NCBI GenBank assembly: GCA_903970255.1
Contig: CAJCHM010000033.1
Location: 1-37,949, forward strand
Origin: Acidobacteriota bacterium
GTDB taxonomy: Bacteria; Chlamydiota; Chlamydiia; Chlamydiales; Rhabdochlamydiaceae
DNA: 37,949 nt
Direction of reading: 5' to 3'
A program made the translations under genes and the position numbers. Below are positions 18,496 through 28,093 of this stretch, piece after piece. The notes under the pieces are model-generated. The model was not told the origin of the DNA and did not search any database. It saw only the letters and a program-made list of their open reading frames with translations. How positions within the stretch are numbered: the stretch's first letter is position 1; the number at the start of each line of letters is the position of its first letter.

Positions 18496-19404
18496 ATGAG
18501 TCGAAAATCTTTTTTTTCAACAAAGAAGTTCCAAAATTTTCTTTGGGTGGTTCTCTGCATTATTGTTGCTGTGCCATCCCTCATTTTTGGCAAACACTCG
18601 GCTGCAATCGAAAGGGCCGCTGAATTGACACCATCTTCTCTTTGTTACTTTACTCCACCGCAAGGATGGGAGATCGCTGATCCTAAAACTCTTTCCCCTC
18701 GTGTTAAGATCGCCTTCATCAAAAATACAGGAAAAGGGTTTTGCCCATCAATTAATCTAGCCACTGAAGAAACATCGGCCAGCCTTAATGATTATCTCAA
18801 AGCAGTCAAGGCCATTCATGAGCAAGACCGCAATAACCATTGGCGAGCCTTGGGCAAAGTCCGTACGCAAGCTGGGCTCGCCCAACTCACCGAGATTGAC
18901 TCATCATCACAATGGGGCCCCATCCGTATCCTCCAACTAATTTTCATGAAAGATGGCAGCGCTTATGTGCTTACAGCTGCAGCATTGAAAGAAGAATTTT
19001 CTGATTACTATAAAGAAATCCAGTCTGCGTTTCGATCGCTTACCCTCTCTTTTGACCTGATCAGTAATATCCCTCAGCTGGAGAGACGGGAAATTGTTAA
19101 ACAATCGCAACAACAGCTCATCGAAGCGGCTGAAAAAATACTAACGGCCTCAGCAGAGCCCGTAACTCTTTTTGCAGATCCTCTCTTCCAAGAAAAACAC
19201 TGGCTTCCTTTCCAACGGACAATTATAGACAACTTTAATGATATGGGAGCTTTTTGGCAGGTGCTGTTGCTTCGAAACATCCAAGAACAACTTATTGAGG
19301 TTAGCTTAAGAATGGCAGTCAAAGAAGAAATAGCTGTTGAATCTGATCAGGGAGTCATGATATACCCCGACAACTTAAAAACAAAGGAGCAGCCCAATGA
19401 ATAA
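18496..19404 (+). CDS. Exported or membrane-anchored protein with a PsbP/DcrB-like region
   Basis: 302 residues. An N-terminal hydrophobic segment (residues ~15-31, WVVLCIIVAVPSLIFG) is an anchor or signal. Residues ~48-180 look like the PsbP/DcrB-like fold: YFTPPQGWEI near the start, a central surface with LAQLTEIDSSSQWGPIRILQ, and a strand (DGSAYVLTAAALKEEF) before a helix (YKEIQSAFRSL). Residues ~185-290 are helical. The role is unknown. Its ATG follows the previous stop by 3 nt with no ribosome site, suggesting translational coupling. The fold assignment is from pattern only. Confidence 0.7.
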   Translation: MSRKSFFSTKKFQNFLWVVLCIIVAVPSLIFGKHSAAIERAAELTPSSLCYFTPPQGWEIADPKTLSPRVKIAFIKNTGKGFCPSINLATEETSASLNDYLKAVKAIHEQDRNNHWRALGKVRTQAGLAQLTEIDSSSQWGPIRILQLIFMKDGSAYVLTAAALKEEFSDYYKEIQSAFRSLTLSFDLISNIPQLERREIVKQSQQQLIEAAEKILTASAEPVTLFADPLFQEKHWLPFQRTIIDNFNDMGAFWQVLLLRNIQEQLIEVSLRMAVKEEIAVESDQGVMIYPDNLKTKEQPNE

Positions 19405-19693
19405 CTTACTCACTACAATCTCTATCATCTTGTCGATTGTATTTACTCCGGCTCTCAGGGCTGAGGTTCCACCTGCAGAGAACGCCTCTCCAACTGAGAT
19501 GGGAAACGATCCTGATCAAAATGAGGGCACTCCTGTGGGAGCAGCAGCAAGTGAAGGCTCAAATACCGCTAAGAAAAAACAATGGCAAAATGTAGCACTT
19601 GCAGCTGGCGCTGTTGCAGTTGCAGTCACTGCACTCATCTTAGTTTCTACTAATGATGGACACCATGCGCACAAAGGAAATTCTAAAAAGTAA
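19397..19693 (+). CDS. Small exported protein with membrane segment and His-containing tail
   Basis: 98 residues: signal peptide (LLTTISIILSIVFTPALRAE), an acidic Pro/Glu/Asn-rich linker, a single hydrophobic segment (VALAAGAVAVAVTALILVS) and a short tail (TNDGHHAHKGNSKK). This repeats the design of the 84-residue protein two genes upstream, although sequence identity is low. AAGGAG lies 7 nt before the ATG, and the start overlaps the preceding gene by 8 bp. No family recognised. Confidence 0.72.
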   Translation: MNNLLTTISIILSIVFTPALRAEVPPAENASPTEMGNDPDQNEGTPVGAAASEGSNTAKKKQWQNVALAAGAVAVAVTALILVSTNDGHHAHKGNSKK

Positions 19694-20187
19694 TGAAGGA
19701 TTTATTATTCCTTTTTATTTTTTTTTCTTCGCTTGTCTCCTGTCGTAAGCAAACCCATTGGGCATTTGATCAAATTCACTCAGACAAAGCAGAGTTTCGT
19801 TCGACAAAGCTCACCCACTATGCACAGGATCCCATCAACGGGATTGACTTAGAATTTCTTAAATCTGACAATTGTTTAAATGCCTACCTTAACATTCATT
19901 CGATTCCTATCAAACCTTATAAAGAGGATCCCACCAGCGCCCTGCTTACAATAAATATCGAAGGAGAAACCTCCCATTATAGAGCCTACAGGCTTGCAGG
20001 AGGGCAACGTTTTCTCATTCCTCCAGCTACCTCTGAAATCCTCATTGATGCCCTAAAGAATCACAGAGCAATTTCTATCGCCTTGGCCGGTTACCGTACA
20101 ACTATTGAAGCAGAAGATTTTTCATCAAAATTCGAAAAACTCCTCCATCCCTTTCCGATGGAAAATCCCTTTCGACTTCCCTTCTAA
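19693..20187 (+). CDS. Small lipoprotein of unknown function
   Basis: 164 residues. The N-terminus ([14 protein letters not shown]) ends in a lipobox Cys at residue 17, so the mature protein is likely lipid-anchored. The mature part is rich in beta character ([20 protein letters not shown]) and has a regular alternation that could be a sandwich domain. The start overlaps the previous stop by 1 nt (TAATG). It ends 41 bp before tal and may be cotranscribed with it. Confidence 0.72.
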   Translation: MKDLLFLFIFFSSLVSCRKQTHWAFDQIHSDKAEFRSTKLTHYAQDPINGIDLEFLKSDNCLNAYLNIHSIPIKPYKEDPTSALLTINIEGETSHYRAYRLAGGQRFLIPPATSEILIDALKNHRAISIALAGYRTTIEAEDFSSKFEKLLHPFPMENPFRLPF

Positions 20188-20228
20188 TCTCTAAATTGGC
20201 TAAGATTAAGTTTAAACAGGGGATTGCT

Positions 20229-21203
20229 ATGAATAAAAAACTCGACCAGCTTAAAAAAATGACCACCATCGTTGCCGATACCGGTGAGTTTGAGGAGATC
20301 AAGAAATATCTCCCCACCGATGCCACGACAAATCCATCGTTGATATTCGCTGCTTCTTCTAAACCCGAATATCAATTCCTTATCGAAGAGGCAATCGAAT
20401 GGGGAAAGAAAAATGGAAAAACCCCTGCTGGCATTTTAGAACAAATTATTGATAAAGTTTTCATCAACTTTGGACTGGAAATTCTTAAAATCGTACCGGG
20501 CAGGGTCTCAACGGAGGTTGATGCACGCCTATCCTTTGATGTTGAAGGGAGTGTCAAGAAAGGGCGCTACTTGATCTCTCTTTACGAAGCTGCAGGCATT
20601 GACAGAAAACGTATTTTAATCAAACTGGCCTCGACTTGGGAAGGAATTAAAGCTGCTGAAATCCTTGAAAAAGAAGGGATCCATTGCAACATGACTTTAA
20701 TGTTCAGCCTTGCTCAAGCCATTGGGTGTGCTCAAGTGGGAGCCACGCTGATTTCCCCCTTTGTTGGCCGGATCCTGGATTGGTATAAAAAAAGCGAAGG
20801 CAAAGAGTCGTATGCACCCGCTCTAGATCCCGGCGTCATTTCTGTTTCTCAAATTTTCAATTACTATAAAAAAATGGGGATCAAAACTCAGATCATGGGA
20901 GCCAGCTTCCGCAATGCCGACGAGATCACCGAACTTGCAGGCTGCGATCTGCTCACAATTGCCCCAAAACTCCTTGAAGAGCTGCAGACGGCAGAAGGAG
21001 CGGTTCCCCAAAAACTCAATGCTGATGAGGCAAAAAAATTGGACATTAGCAAAATTCATCTTGATGAAAAGGCATTTCGCTGGATGCTCAATGAAAATGC
21101 GATGGCAACAGAAAAGCTCTCTGAGGGGATTCGCAACTTTGCAAAAGACCTAGTTAAACTTGAAAAAATCATTCAACAGCGCATGTATACCCAAAAAACC
21201 TGA
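20229..21203 (+). CDS. tal: Transaldolase
   Basis: Transfers dihydroxyacetone units between sugar phosphates in the non-oxidative pentose phosphate pathway. The 324 residues match TalB-type enzymes. The Schiff-base Lys is at residue 132 in [11 protein letters not shown], and the opening [11 protein letters not shown] and DATTNPSLI are family hallmarks. AGGGGA upstream supports the ATG at 20229 over the in-frame TTG at 20196. The last five residues (YTQKT) and the stop codon lie inside the terminal repeat of the palindrome at 21186-21519. The C-terminus was therefore probably altered by the insertion. Confidence 0.97.
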   Translation: MNKKLDQLKKMTTIVADTGEFEEIKKYLPTDATTNPSLIFAASSKPEYQFLIEEAIEWGKKNGKTPAGILEQIIDKVFINFGLEILKIVPGRVSTEVDARLSFDVEGSVKKGRYLISLYEAAGIDRKRILIKLASTWEGIKAAEILEKEGIHCNMTLMFSLAQAIGCAQVGATLISPFVGRILDWYKKSEGKESYAPALDPGVISVSQIFNYYKKMGIKTQIMGASFRNADEITELAGCDLLTIAPKLLEELQTAEGAVPQKLNADEAKKLDISKIHLDEKAFRWMLNENAMATEKLSEGIRNFAKDLVKLEKIIQQRMYTQKT

Positions 21204-21519
21204 AAAAGCGGCTTTTGAGCTGCAAGACAAACTCCCGCGGTTCGACGATCGTAAATCGGTCAATATTAACCTGAGTAATGGGTTTAATCCGCTCAACACC
21301 AACAATCTTTGCGTGATCTTGCTCTTGTTTTTCCAAAGGTATAGGGTCCTCCCCTATTACCTTTGGAAAAACAAGGGCAATCTCATCGCAAATCTCTGTT
21401 GATGTTGAGGGAAGAAACCCATTTACCCAGGTTATTAGAAATATGAACCGACTTACGATCGATCGAACCCCGGGGCTTTGACACGCTCAAAAACCGCTTT
21501 TTCAAGTTATTTGGGTATA
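21186..21519. mobile_element. 334-bp imperfect palindrome, MITE-like, at the 3' end of tal
   Basis: The two ends are inverted repeats of 35 bp with 3 mismatches, starting TATACCCAAA and ending TTTGGGTATA. Pairing continues along the whole length to the centre near 21347, where TTGTTTTTCCAAAGGTA (from about 21326) pairs with its complement. The arms have drifted but stay alignable throughout. The outer TA could be a 2-bp target duplication of the kind made by TA-targeting elements such as IS630/mariner types. No open frame is convincing. This explains most of the 434-bp gap between tal and the next gene. Confidence 0.85.
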
Positions 21520-21570
21520 GCTGGGTCTTTTAATTAAATAAAATGTTGATACAAAAATACATATTAGCTC

Positions 21571-21598
21571 TTGATCGATTTTAATTGTGTTTGATAAA
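21571..21598 (+). promoter_or_regulatory. Candidate promoter for the 21638 gene
   Basis: TTGATC at 21571-21576, a 16-bp spacer and GATAAA at 21593-21598 in an AT-rich region, about 40 bp upstream of an ATG with a strong ribosome site. Confidence 0.4.
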
Positions 21599-21637
21599 AT
21601 GTCCCTGTTTTTTTAAGAAATCAAAGGAGAAAAAACT

Positions 21638-22159
21638 ATGACACCAAATGTTACCCTATCCTCAGGGACAAATCCGGCAACTAACCCGCCCCACAGTTCA
21701 CATCAGAATCACTCCCTTTCTGTCCCAGTTCAGGTTCTTGGTGGCATTTTCAGAGTAGCCGGAAGTGCTGTCATTGGAGGCCTCGCCGCTTATGCCTTTA
21801 GCATCATCAATCCAGTTGGAGGCGCAATATTTGGCGCAACAAGTGCATTGACAAGCATTGTAGCTGATAAAATTGCAAATCAATTTTCAATTAACCATAC
21901 CGCTGTAAAAGTCGCTGTTTGGATCGTCAGTGCGATGGCAAGTATTGGCATAGGTCTTGCGGTAACTACAGCAGTTGGGTTCCCTCTCACTGTTGTTGGA
22001 GCTATTGGGATGACAGCTGCGATGCTGGCCACATCAATTGTTGTACACCTGGTAGCTGGCATTGCCTGTTGCTCTACCTGTCTTACACTTACCTGTGCGG
22101 GACTTGCGGCTGCAGTGGGTTTTGGAACATTTCGCAATTCCAATAACCCAACTCATTAG
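21638..22159 (+). CDS. Multi-pass hydrophobic protein, possible inclusion-membrane protein
   Basis: 173 residues. The first ~28 are polar and rich in Ser, Asn, Pro and His. The rest contains paired hydrophobic segments (about 30-75, 88-118 and 120-165) with many Ala, Gly and Val. AAGGAG at 21624-21629 gives a strong start. Paired hydrophobic hairpins after a short polar N-terminus recall chlamydial Inc proteins, which are secreted by the type III system into the vacuole membrane. This is shape only, with no family match. A small unknown inner-membrane protein is the alternative. Confidence 0.65.
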   Translation: MTPNVTLSSGTNPATNPPHSSHQNHSLSVPVQVLGGIFRVAGSAVIGGLAAYAFSIINPVGGAIFGATSALTSIVADKIANQFSINHTAVKVAVWIVSAMASIGIGLAVTTAVGFPLTVVGAIGMTAAMLATSIVVHLVAGIACCSTCLTLTCAGLAAAVGFGTFRNSNNPTH

Positions 22160-22186
22160 AGGGAATTGCAAAACTCCCTTATAAGT

Positions 22187-22226
22187 TTTTACCACTGAGG
22201 CCCCTTCCGAGGCCTCAATGGTAAAA
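22187..22226. terminator. Hairpin between convergent genes, probable bidirectional terminator
   Basis: ACCACTGAGGCC at 22191-22202 pairs with GGCCTCAATGGT at 22211-22222 with one mismatch and an 8-nt loop, and flanking T and A runs extend the stem to about 16 bp. It lies between the convergent genes ending at 22159 and 22236. No separate T-tract follows on either strand. Confidence 0.55.
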
Positions 22227-22235
22227 TTACATCTT

Positions 22236-22400
22236 TTAGATGAAGTGCTTCTTCTTTTTCTTGCATTTGCTGCATTCATTAACAACCACTTTCCCCTGCG
22301 TTGCTTTTTCAAACTTAAGCTCTGCGCGACAATGTGTCGCTTCAACTGAGCTAACTACACCTAATAAGCTAACGCAAAGTGTCAAAAAAACTATTTTCAT
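22236..22400 (-). CDS. Tiny exported protein with Cys/Lys-rich tail
   Basis: 54 residues from the ATG at 22400, which has TAGGAG 7 nt upstream. An in-frame ATG at 22424 would overlap the permease gene and is less likely. Residues 1-21 are a signal peptide (KIVFLTLCVSLLGVVSSVEA). The mature ~33 residues contain three Cys and end in SKCKKKKKHFI, so the product is small, basic and possibly disulfide-bonded. It follows the permease by 10 bp and is probably cotranscribed. Function is unknown. Confidence 0.62.
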   Translation of the reverse strand: MKIVFLTLCVSLLGVVSSVEATHCRAELKFEKATQGKVVVNECSKCKKKKKHFI

Positions 22401-22410
22401 AAAACAACTC

Positions 22411-23814
22411 CTACTGTTTTTCATGGGCTAAAGGCTTTGTCCAATCCGGTTTTTTAAAAAAAAGAATCACCGAAGGGGCAATACAGGCTACAACAATGCT
22501 TAAAATAAGGAATGAGACATAGGTCACGGTGTTACCTGTAGTGATCTGCGAGGGAGGGAAAAAACCAATGAAAAAAGTAGCAAGAGAGCCGAAAAGACCA
22601 AGGCCTCCCACTATCCACATTCCAATGATCCCCCCTGGGATTTTATAAGCTCTTTTGACATGGGGATACTTGTAGCGAAGTTTAATTGCCGCAGCAAACA
22701 TCAGGATATACATGATCAAATAAAGCTGGGCTAGAGTTGCATTTAAAATCCAATAAGCACTGCTCACAGTGGGCATAAACAAAAAGACAGCAGAAAATAG
22801 TGTTACGATGACAGCTTGAGTAATGAGCAAAGCGACAGGCATTTTATGCCGATTGAGTTTACGGCAAAAAGGGGGAAGATCTCCATTCTGCGCTGCTGCG
22901 AGAAGACCTTTGGTGGGACCTACAATCCAAGTGCTTAACGTTCCAAATGCTCCAAAAGCAAGTAGGATAGCAATCAATGGGGTTAGCCAATTGAGTCCAT
23001 AGGCATTCACAAAATAAGAAAAGGCTTGAAGGGATCCGGAAACAAGGTTGATTTGCTTCTGTGGGACAACCACGGCAATCGCAAGAACCCCAAGGATATA
23101 GAGGCCCAGGATAAAAATTGCAGATAATAGGATTGCCCTGGGGTAATTTTTTTGAGGATTTTCGACATCGCGCGCATGCACTGCGGACATCTCAAGACCG
23201 CAAAGAGAGACCAAAACACCTGAAAAAAAGACAAACTCACCCGGTGAACTCATATTGGGGATGAGCGTATCGAGCGAAAAAGTAATCTGCAACGGGTGAC
23301 CTAATACATACCAGAAAATCCCGAGCAAAATGATCATCGCACCGGGAATAAGCGTTCCGGCAATCACCCCGAACGAGCTAATCCAGCCGGAGGCGCGCAT
23401 TCCAAAGAGGTTCGCAAGAGTTGTCAGCCAAAAAAGGATAACGACAAAACCCAATACATAAAGGGTGTTATTAGAAAGTGCTGGATTAAAAATATAGGCA
23501 ACTGTTCCGGCAATAAAGGAAATGAGCGCAGGATAATAGACAAGATTTTCAGCCCAAAGCAACCATACGGCCAAGAAACCTGTTCGATGCCCAAAGGCTT
23601 CCTTAACCCAGACAAAAACTCCACCTGTTCTCGGCCATCCCGTGGATAATTCAGCGGCTACCATTGAAACAGGGATAAAGAAAAGAATTGCAGCAAGCGC
23701 GAAGAAAAATAATGAAGAAAAACCATATTCGGCAATTGTGGGCAGATTACGAACGCTGCTAACAGCAGCGATATTGATCATTGCAAGAGTAAATACGCTT
23801 AATTTTTTTGTCAT
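22411..23814 (-). CDS. APC-family amino-acid permease or antiporter
   Basis: 467 residues with about twelve membrane helices, an inner-membrane transporter of the amino acid-polyamine-organocation superfamily. The N-terminal helix 1 has MINIAAVSSVRNLPTIAEYG, and later segments include VAAELSTGWPRTGGVFVWVK, CGLEMSAVHARDVENPQKNY and GPTKGLLAAAQNGDLP. These resemble the glutamate:GABA antiporter (GadC/XasA) group, of which chlamydiae have a member. The substrate is not determinable here; exchange with host-derived amino acids is a reasonable inference. It is followed by the tiny exported protein gene. Confidence 0.9.
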   Translation of the reverse strand: MTKKLSVFTLAMINIAAVSSVRNLPTIAEYGFSSLFFFALAAILFFIPVSMVAAELSTGWPRTGGVFVWVKEAFGHRTGFLAVWLLWAENLVYYPALISFIAGTVAYIFNPALSNNTLYVLGFVVILFWLTTLANLFGMRASGWISSFGVIAGTLIPGAMIILLGIFWYVLGHPLQITFSLDTLIPNMSSPGEFVFFSGVLVSLCGLEMSAVHARDVENPQKNYPRAILLSAIFILGLYILGVLAIAVVVPQKQINLVSGSLQAFSYFVNAYGLNWLTPLIAILLAFGAFGTLSTWIVGPTKGLLAAAQNGDLPPFCRKLNRHKMPVALLITQAVIVTLFSAVFLFMPTVSSAYWILNATLAQLYLIMYILMFAAAIKLRYKYPHVKRAYKIPGGIIGMWIVGGLGLFGSLATFFIGFFPPSQITTGNTVTYVSFLILSIVVACIAPSVILFFKKPDWTKPLAHEKQ

Positions 23815-23853
23815 ATTAATCCAGATACTAGAAAATTACTGAGATTTTTTCCA

Positions 23854-23886
23854 CAAAAAAACGCCCAAGATATCCTCTTGGGCGTT
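23854..23886 (-). terminator. Rho-independent terminator after rpoC
   Basis: On the minus strand ACGCCCAAGA pairs perfectly with TCTTGGGCGT (23861-23870 and 23876-23885) over a 5-nt loop and is followed by a run of T residues. It lies just after the rpoC stop codon and ends the rpl-rpo operon. Confidence 0.92.
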
Positions 23887-23914
23887 CTGTTAATAAAGAA
23901 AGAGGAGCGCTTTG

Positions 23915-26900
23915 TTAGTCGCTAAAAACAAACTGCAATTCCTCACTTCCTTCCCGATCTACCGATTTGATCACTCTCTTGCGGTAATCTTCGAAGCCAG
24001 TTCCCCCAGGAATAGGATGACCCATAATGATGTTCGATTTGAAATCGAGCAAATAATCGGTCTTCCCTTCACAAGCGGCATCTGTCAGCACGCGGGTTGT
24101 TTCCTGGAACGATGCCGCAGAGATGAATGAATCTGTGCCAAGAGATGCTTTAGTGATCCCCAATAGCACAGGAGCAGCTTGCGCCGGTCTTCCACCTTCC
24201 TCTATCATCCGATGATTGGTGCGGTGAAAATGCTTTTTATCAACATCTTCGCCGTACAGGAATGTGGTATCGCCTGGATCTGTGACACGCACTTTCTGCA
24301 GCATCTGACGGATGATGATCTCGATGTGCTTGTCGTTGATATCTACCCCTTGCAGGCGATAGACTTCTTGGACTTGATTCACGAGGTATTTCTGCAATTC
24401 GCGCACGCCGCAAATTTCCAAAATCTCTTGAGGAACGACAAGTCCATCCGTAAGCTGCTGGCCTTTGATAACAAAGTCGCCGCGCTGGACAATTAAGTGC
24501 TTGGTAAGTGGGATCAGGTGTTCCTCTTCCATACCAGACTCTTCATCGCGAACAACCACAATCCGCTTGTTCTTTTGGACGCCGCGGAAGTCGACGATAC
24601 CATCAATCATAGCAATAACGGCAGGATCTTTTGAGCGTCTAGCCTCAAAGAGCTCAGCCACACGCGGAAGACCGCCGACGATATCTTTTGTTTTGATCGC
24701 ACCCCGTGGTAATCTAGCAAGGAGCATACCGGCTGTGACCTTTTCTCCTTCCTGCACGGAGATATACGCCCCAGAGGGGATTGCATAAGTACCTACCAGC
24801 TCAGCGCACTCTTTATCAGCATAAATCACGATTTGCGGGTGCAACTCGCCTCGATGCTGTTTGACGATGAGCTCAGTTTGGCCTGTCTGTTTATTCACTT
24901 CGCGCTGAGTAGAAATTCCTTCAACCAGATCCTCATATTTCACGTAGCCTGGACGCTCGCAAATAATCGGGACGTTGTGCTGCTCCCAATGTGCAATCTT
25001 CTGCTTTTTCTTGACTTTTGCACCATCAGGTAAGAGGATGCGGGTGCCAAGTTCCACAGTGAACGTCTGCAGGGGCTCGAGCGACTTGGTGCTAAGCAAC
25101 TTCTTATACTCTTCCAAATTGCGCCCTTCATCTCTGACAACATGCAGGGTTCCGCTCTTGTTAAGTGCAAGCCAGATCCCCTCATCGTTCTGTACAGTGC
25201 GCAGACCCATGTAGACAAGAATACCGTCTTGCTCAGCAACAATCTCGGGAGTGATGCTTGCAGAGGCGATACCACCTGTGTGGAAAGTACGCATCGTCAG
25301 CTGCGTTCCAGGTTCTCCGATCGACTGCGCTGCAATAATGCCTACAGCCTCTCCCTGACCGACAACACTCCCGTTGGCAAGGTTAAGACCGTAGCATTTT
25401 GCGCAAACACCTCGCTTAGATTCACAGGTAAGTGTCGAACGAATACGGACACTGTCAATACCGGCATCATCAATGGCTTCTGCTTGCAGAACATTCAGTA
25501 TATCGCCGGTGGCTGCAAGCCTCTTAGTACTATCGCCAGGTTGATAGAGATTATCGCAGACTGTTCGACCAAAGATACGATCTTTCAGAGGAAGGAGCTC
25601 TTCCTGCCCTTGCTTGATCGCAGCAACGTCGATACCATTGAGGGTACCGCAATCTTCTTCAGCAATAATGACATCTTGCGATACGTCGACAAGTCGGCGT
25701 GTAAGGTAACCGGAGTCGGCTGTCTTAAGGGCCGTATCTGCAAGACCTTTACGCGCACCGTGCGATGAAATGAAGTACTCAAGAACGCTTAACCCCTCAC
25801 GGAAGTTGGCAGTAATTGGAGACTCAATAATCTCGCCAGAGGGTTTGGCCATCAATCCGCGCAAAGCTCCAAGCTGTTTCACCTGGGATTTGTTACCACG
25901 AGCCCCTGAATCCATCATTAGATAAAGCGGGTTGAGCTCATCATCTCTGATCTCACTGACGAGTTTAAAAAGCTCCTCAGAAAGCAGGTCTGTAACCTCT
26001 GTCCAGATGCTAATGATCTTAGACTTTCTTTCCCCTTCCGTGATAATACCATCTTCGTATTGCTTAACAACAATCTCAATGCGCTTATGTGCAGCATCAA
26101 TCACTTTCTGTTTGTCTTTAGGCACGCGCACATCGCACACTCCCATAGAAAGCGCCGCTTTTGTTGAAGCAGAGAACCCGAGATTTTTCAAGTTATCCAG
26201 GAAGCGCACTGTCGCCTCTAAGCCCACTTTTTTGTAGGTCTCAAGAACAAGCTCGCTCATTTTCTTCTTACGGAGGGAGTAGTTCTGGAATCCAAGTTCT
26301 TTAGGAACAATGGTATTGAAGACTACGCGGCCAGGAGTGGTTTCGATGATGCCACTCTCAAGTTTGAGCTTAATTCTCTCGTGAATGCGAATTCCCCTTC
26401 CGAGATCATCGCAACGCCCCTCTTTGCCTCTATTATCAAACCAGTTAAAACTACCGCCGGAGTTAAGGGCCATAAGCACTTCATCCATATTTTTAAATAC
26501 CTTGGATGGACGGCTTTTTTCTTCCGGAGTGGTATACGGATCGAGCATCAGATAGTACAGCCCCAAAATCATATCCTGCGATGGAACTGCCGATGGTTTC
26601 CCCGATGAAGGCAAAAAGATATTATCTGGCGCCATCATGAGCAATTTGGCCTCTAATTGAGCTTCAATGGAAAGGGGGATGTGAACCGCCATCTGATCCC
26701 CGTCAAAGTCGGCATTGAACGCCGTACAGACAAGAGGATGAATGCGGATCGCCTTTCCTTCAATTAGCGTTGGCTCAAATGCCTGAATCCCTAAACGGTG
26801 AAGGGTAGGAGCTCGGTTTAAGAGCACCGGATGCCCTTTAATGATATCCTCAAGCACGTCCCAAACTTCAGGCGCCTGTTTTTGGATCATCTTTTTAGCA

Positions 26901-28075
26901 GATCGGATCGTATAGACGTAATTTAAATCTTTTAAACGCTTAACGATGAAGGGTTCGAACAACTCAAGGGCCATCTGTTTGGGCAGACCGCACTGGTTAA
27001 AGCGCAGTTCAGGACCGACAATGATGACAGATCGTCCAGAATAGTCAACCCGTTTACCGAGCAAATTCTGACGGAAGCGCCCTTGTTTCCCTTTAAGCAT
27101 CTCAGAGAGGGATTTAAGAGGGCGATTTCCAGCTCCCATGACAGGATGACCATGACGGCCATTGTCAAAAAGAGCATCGACCGCTTCTTGAAGCATCCTT
27201 TTCTCATTACGGACAATCACATCGGGCGTCTTGAGTTTCAAGATCGCCTTCAGTCGATTGTTGCGATTAATGACACGTCTATATAAGTCATTGAGATCTG
27301 ATGTCGCAAATCGACCGCCGTCCAAAGGAACAAGCGGTCTTAAATCGGGAGGAATCACAGGAACGCATGACATAACCATCCAGTCGGGACGGTTGGGCGA
27401 AGATGTGAAACTCTCGACAATTTTCAAACGTTTGGCAAGCTTCATCCTGGCTTGCATCGATTTGGTCTTTCTGAGTTTATCTTTAAGGTCAACGACAAGC
27501 ACAGCAAGATCTTCTTTTTCTAAGATATCGCGGATCGCCTCCCCGCCCATGCGAGCAACAAAAGCATCTGATCCCCACTTTTCTTGTGCTTCCCGATATT
27601 CTGTATCAGATAGAAGCTGTTTTCTCTCCAGCGTCGTCCGGCCTGGATCGACAACAACATATTCTTCGTAATAGATCACGCGCTCAAGATCGGTAGCAGA
27701 CATCCCAAGGATATTACCGATCCGAGAGGGCATTGTCTTAAAAAACCAGATATGCACAACAGGTACCGCAAGTTCGATATGCGCCATGCGCTCTCTACGA
27801 ACTTTTGCAAGAGTAACCTCGACGCCGCAGCGATCACAAACAATCCCTTTATGTTTGATCTTCTTGTACTTTCCGCATGCGCACTCCCAGTCACGGGTAG
27901 GACCGAAGATCTTTTCACAGAACAGACCACCTTTCTCAGGTTTGAATGTCCGGTAGTTAATTGTCTCCGGCTTCTTAATTTCCCCACGCGACCACTCATT
28001 GCGGATGACATCATCGGAGGCAATTTTTATGGTCAACTTATCAAATTGGGAATTTTTGTAATGATCTTCTGACAT
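23915..28075 (-). CDS. rpoC: RNA polymerase beta' subunit
   Basis: Largest subunit of the cytoplasmic RNA polymerase. It has 1386 residues, close to the length I recall for Chlamydia RpoC. The N-terminal zinc-binding cluster is visible ([20 protein letters not shown]), the catalytic Mg site [12 protein letters not shown] lies near residue 455, and the trigger-loop region includes [20 protein letters not shown] with [10 protein letters not shown] second Cys cluster ([13 protein letters not shown]) is present. It follows rpoB by 18 bp and ends at a strong terminator. Confidence 0.99.
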   Translation of the reverse strand: MSEDHYKNSQFDKLTIKIASDDVIRNEWSRGEIKKPETINYRTFKPEKGGLFCEKIFGPTRDWECACGKYKKIKHKGIVCDRCGVEVTLAKVRRERMAHIELAVPVVHIWFFKTMPSRIGNILGMSATDLERVIYYEEYVVVDPGRTTLERKQLLSDTEYREAQEKWGSDAFVARMGGEAIRDILEKEDLAVLVVDLKDKLRKTKSMQARMKLAKRLKIVESFTSSPNRPDWMVMSCVPVIPPDLRPLVPLDGGRFATSDLNDLYRRVINRNNRLKAILKLKTPDVIVRNEKRMLQEAVDALFDNGRHGHPVMGAGNRPLKSLSEMLKGKQGRFRQNLLGKRVDYSGRSVIIVGPELRFNQCGLPKQMALELFEPFIVKRLKDLNYVYTIRSAKKMIQKQAPEVWDVLEDIIKGHPVLLNRAPTLHRLGIQAFEPTLIEGKAIRIHPLVCTAFNADFDGDQMAVHIPLSIEAQLEAKLLMMAPDNIFLPSSGKPSAVPSQDMILGLYYLMLDPYTTPEEKSRPSKVFKNMDEVLMALNSGGSFNWFDNRGKEGRCDDLGRGIRIHERIKLKLESGIIETTPGRVVFNTIVPKELGFQNYSLRKKKMSELVLETYKKVGLEATVRFLDNLKNLGFSASTKAALSMGVCDVRVPKDKQKVIDAAHKRIEIVVKQYEDGIITEGERKSKIISIWTEVTDLLSEELFKLVSEIRDDELNPLYLMMDSGARGNKSQVKQLGALRGLMAKPSGEIIESPITANFREGLSVLEYFISSHGARKGLADTALKTADSGYLTRRLVDVSQDVIIAEEDCGTLNGIDVAAIKQGQEELLPLKDRIFGRTVCDNLYQPGDSTKRLAATGDILNVLQAEAIDDAGIDSVRIRSTLTCESKRGVCAKCYGLNLANGSVVGQGEAVGIIAAQSIGEPGTQLTMRTFHTGGIASASITPEIVAEQDGILVYMGLRTVQNDEGIWLALNKSGTLHVVRDEGRNLEEYKKLLSTKSLEPLQTFTVELGTRILLPDGAKVKKKQKIAHWEQHNVPIICERPGYVKYEDLVEGISTQREVNKQTGQTELIVKQHRGELHPQIVIYADKECAELVGTYAIPSGAYISVQEGEKVTAGMLLARLPRGAIKTKDIVGGLPRVAELFEARRSKDPAVIAMIDGIVDFRGVQKNKRIVVVRDEESGMEEEHLIPLTKHLIVQRGDFVIKGQQLTDGLVVPQEILEICGVRELQKYLVNQVQEVYRLQGVDINDKHIEIIIRQMLQKVRVTDPGDTTFLYGEDVDKKHFHRTNHRMIEEGGRPAQAAPVLLGITKASLGTDSFISAASFQETTRVLTDAACEGKTDYLLDFKSNIIMGHPIPGGTGFEDYRKRVIKSVDREGSEELQFVFSD

Positions 28076-28093
28076 GAAGCTATTCTCCGTAGT

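Noticed and set aside
20196-20228. TTG start for transaldolase
   Set aside because: The ATG at 20229 has a good ribosome site and gives the standard Tal N-terminus.
21203-21402. Small frame in the palindrome (start near 21160)
   Set aside because: It overlaps tal in another frame and runs through drifting repeat arms without a ribosome site; no protein pattern.
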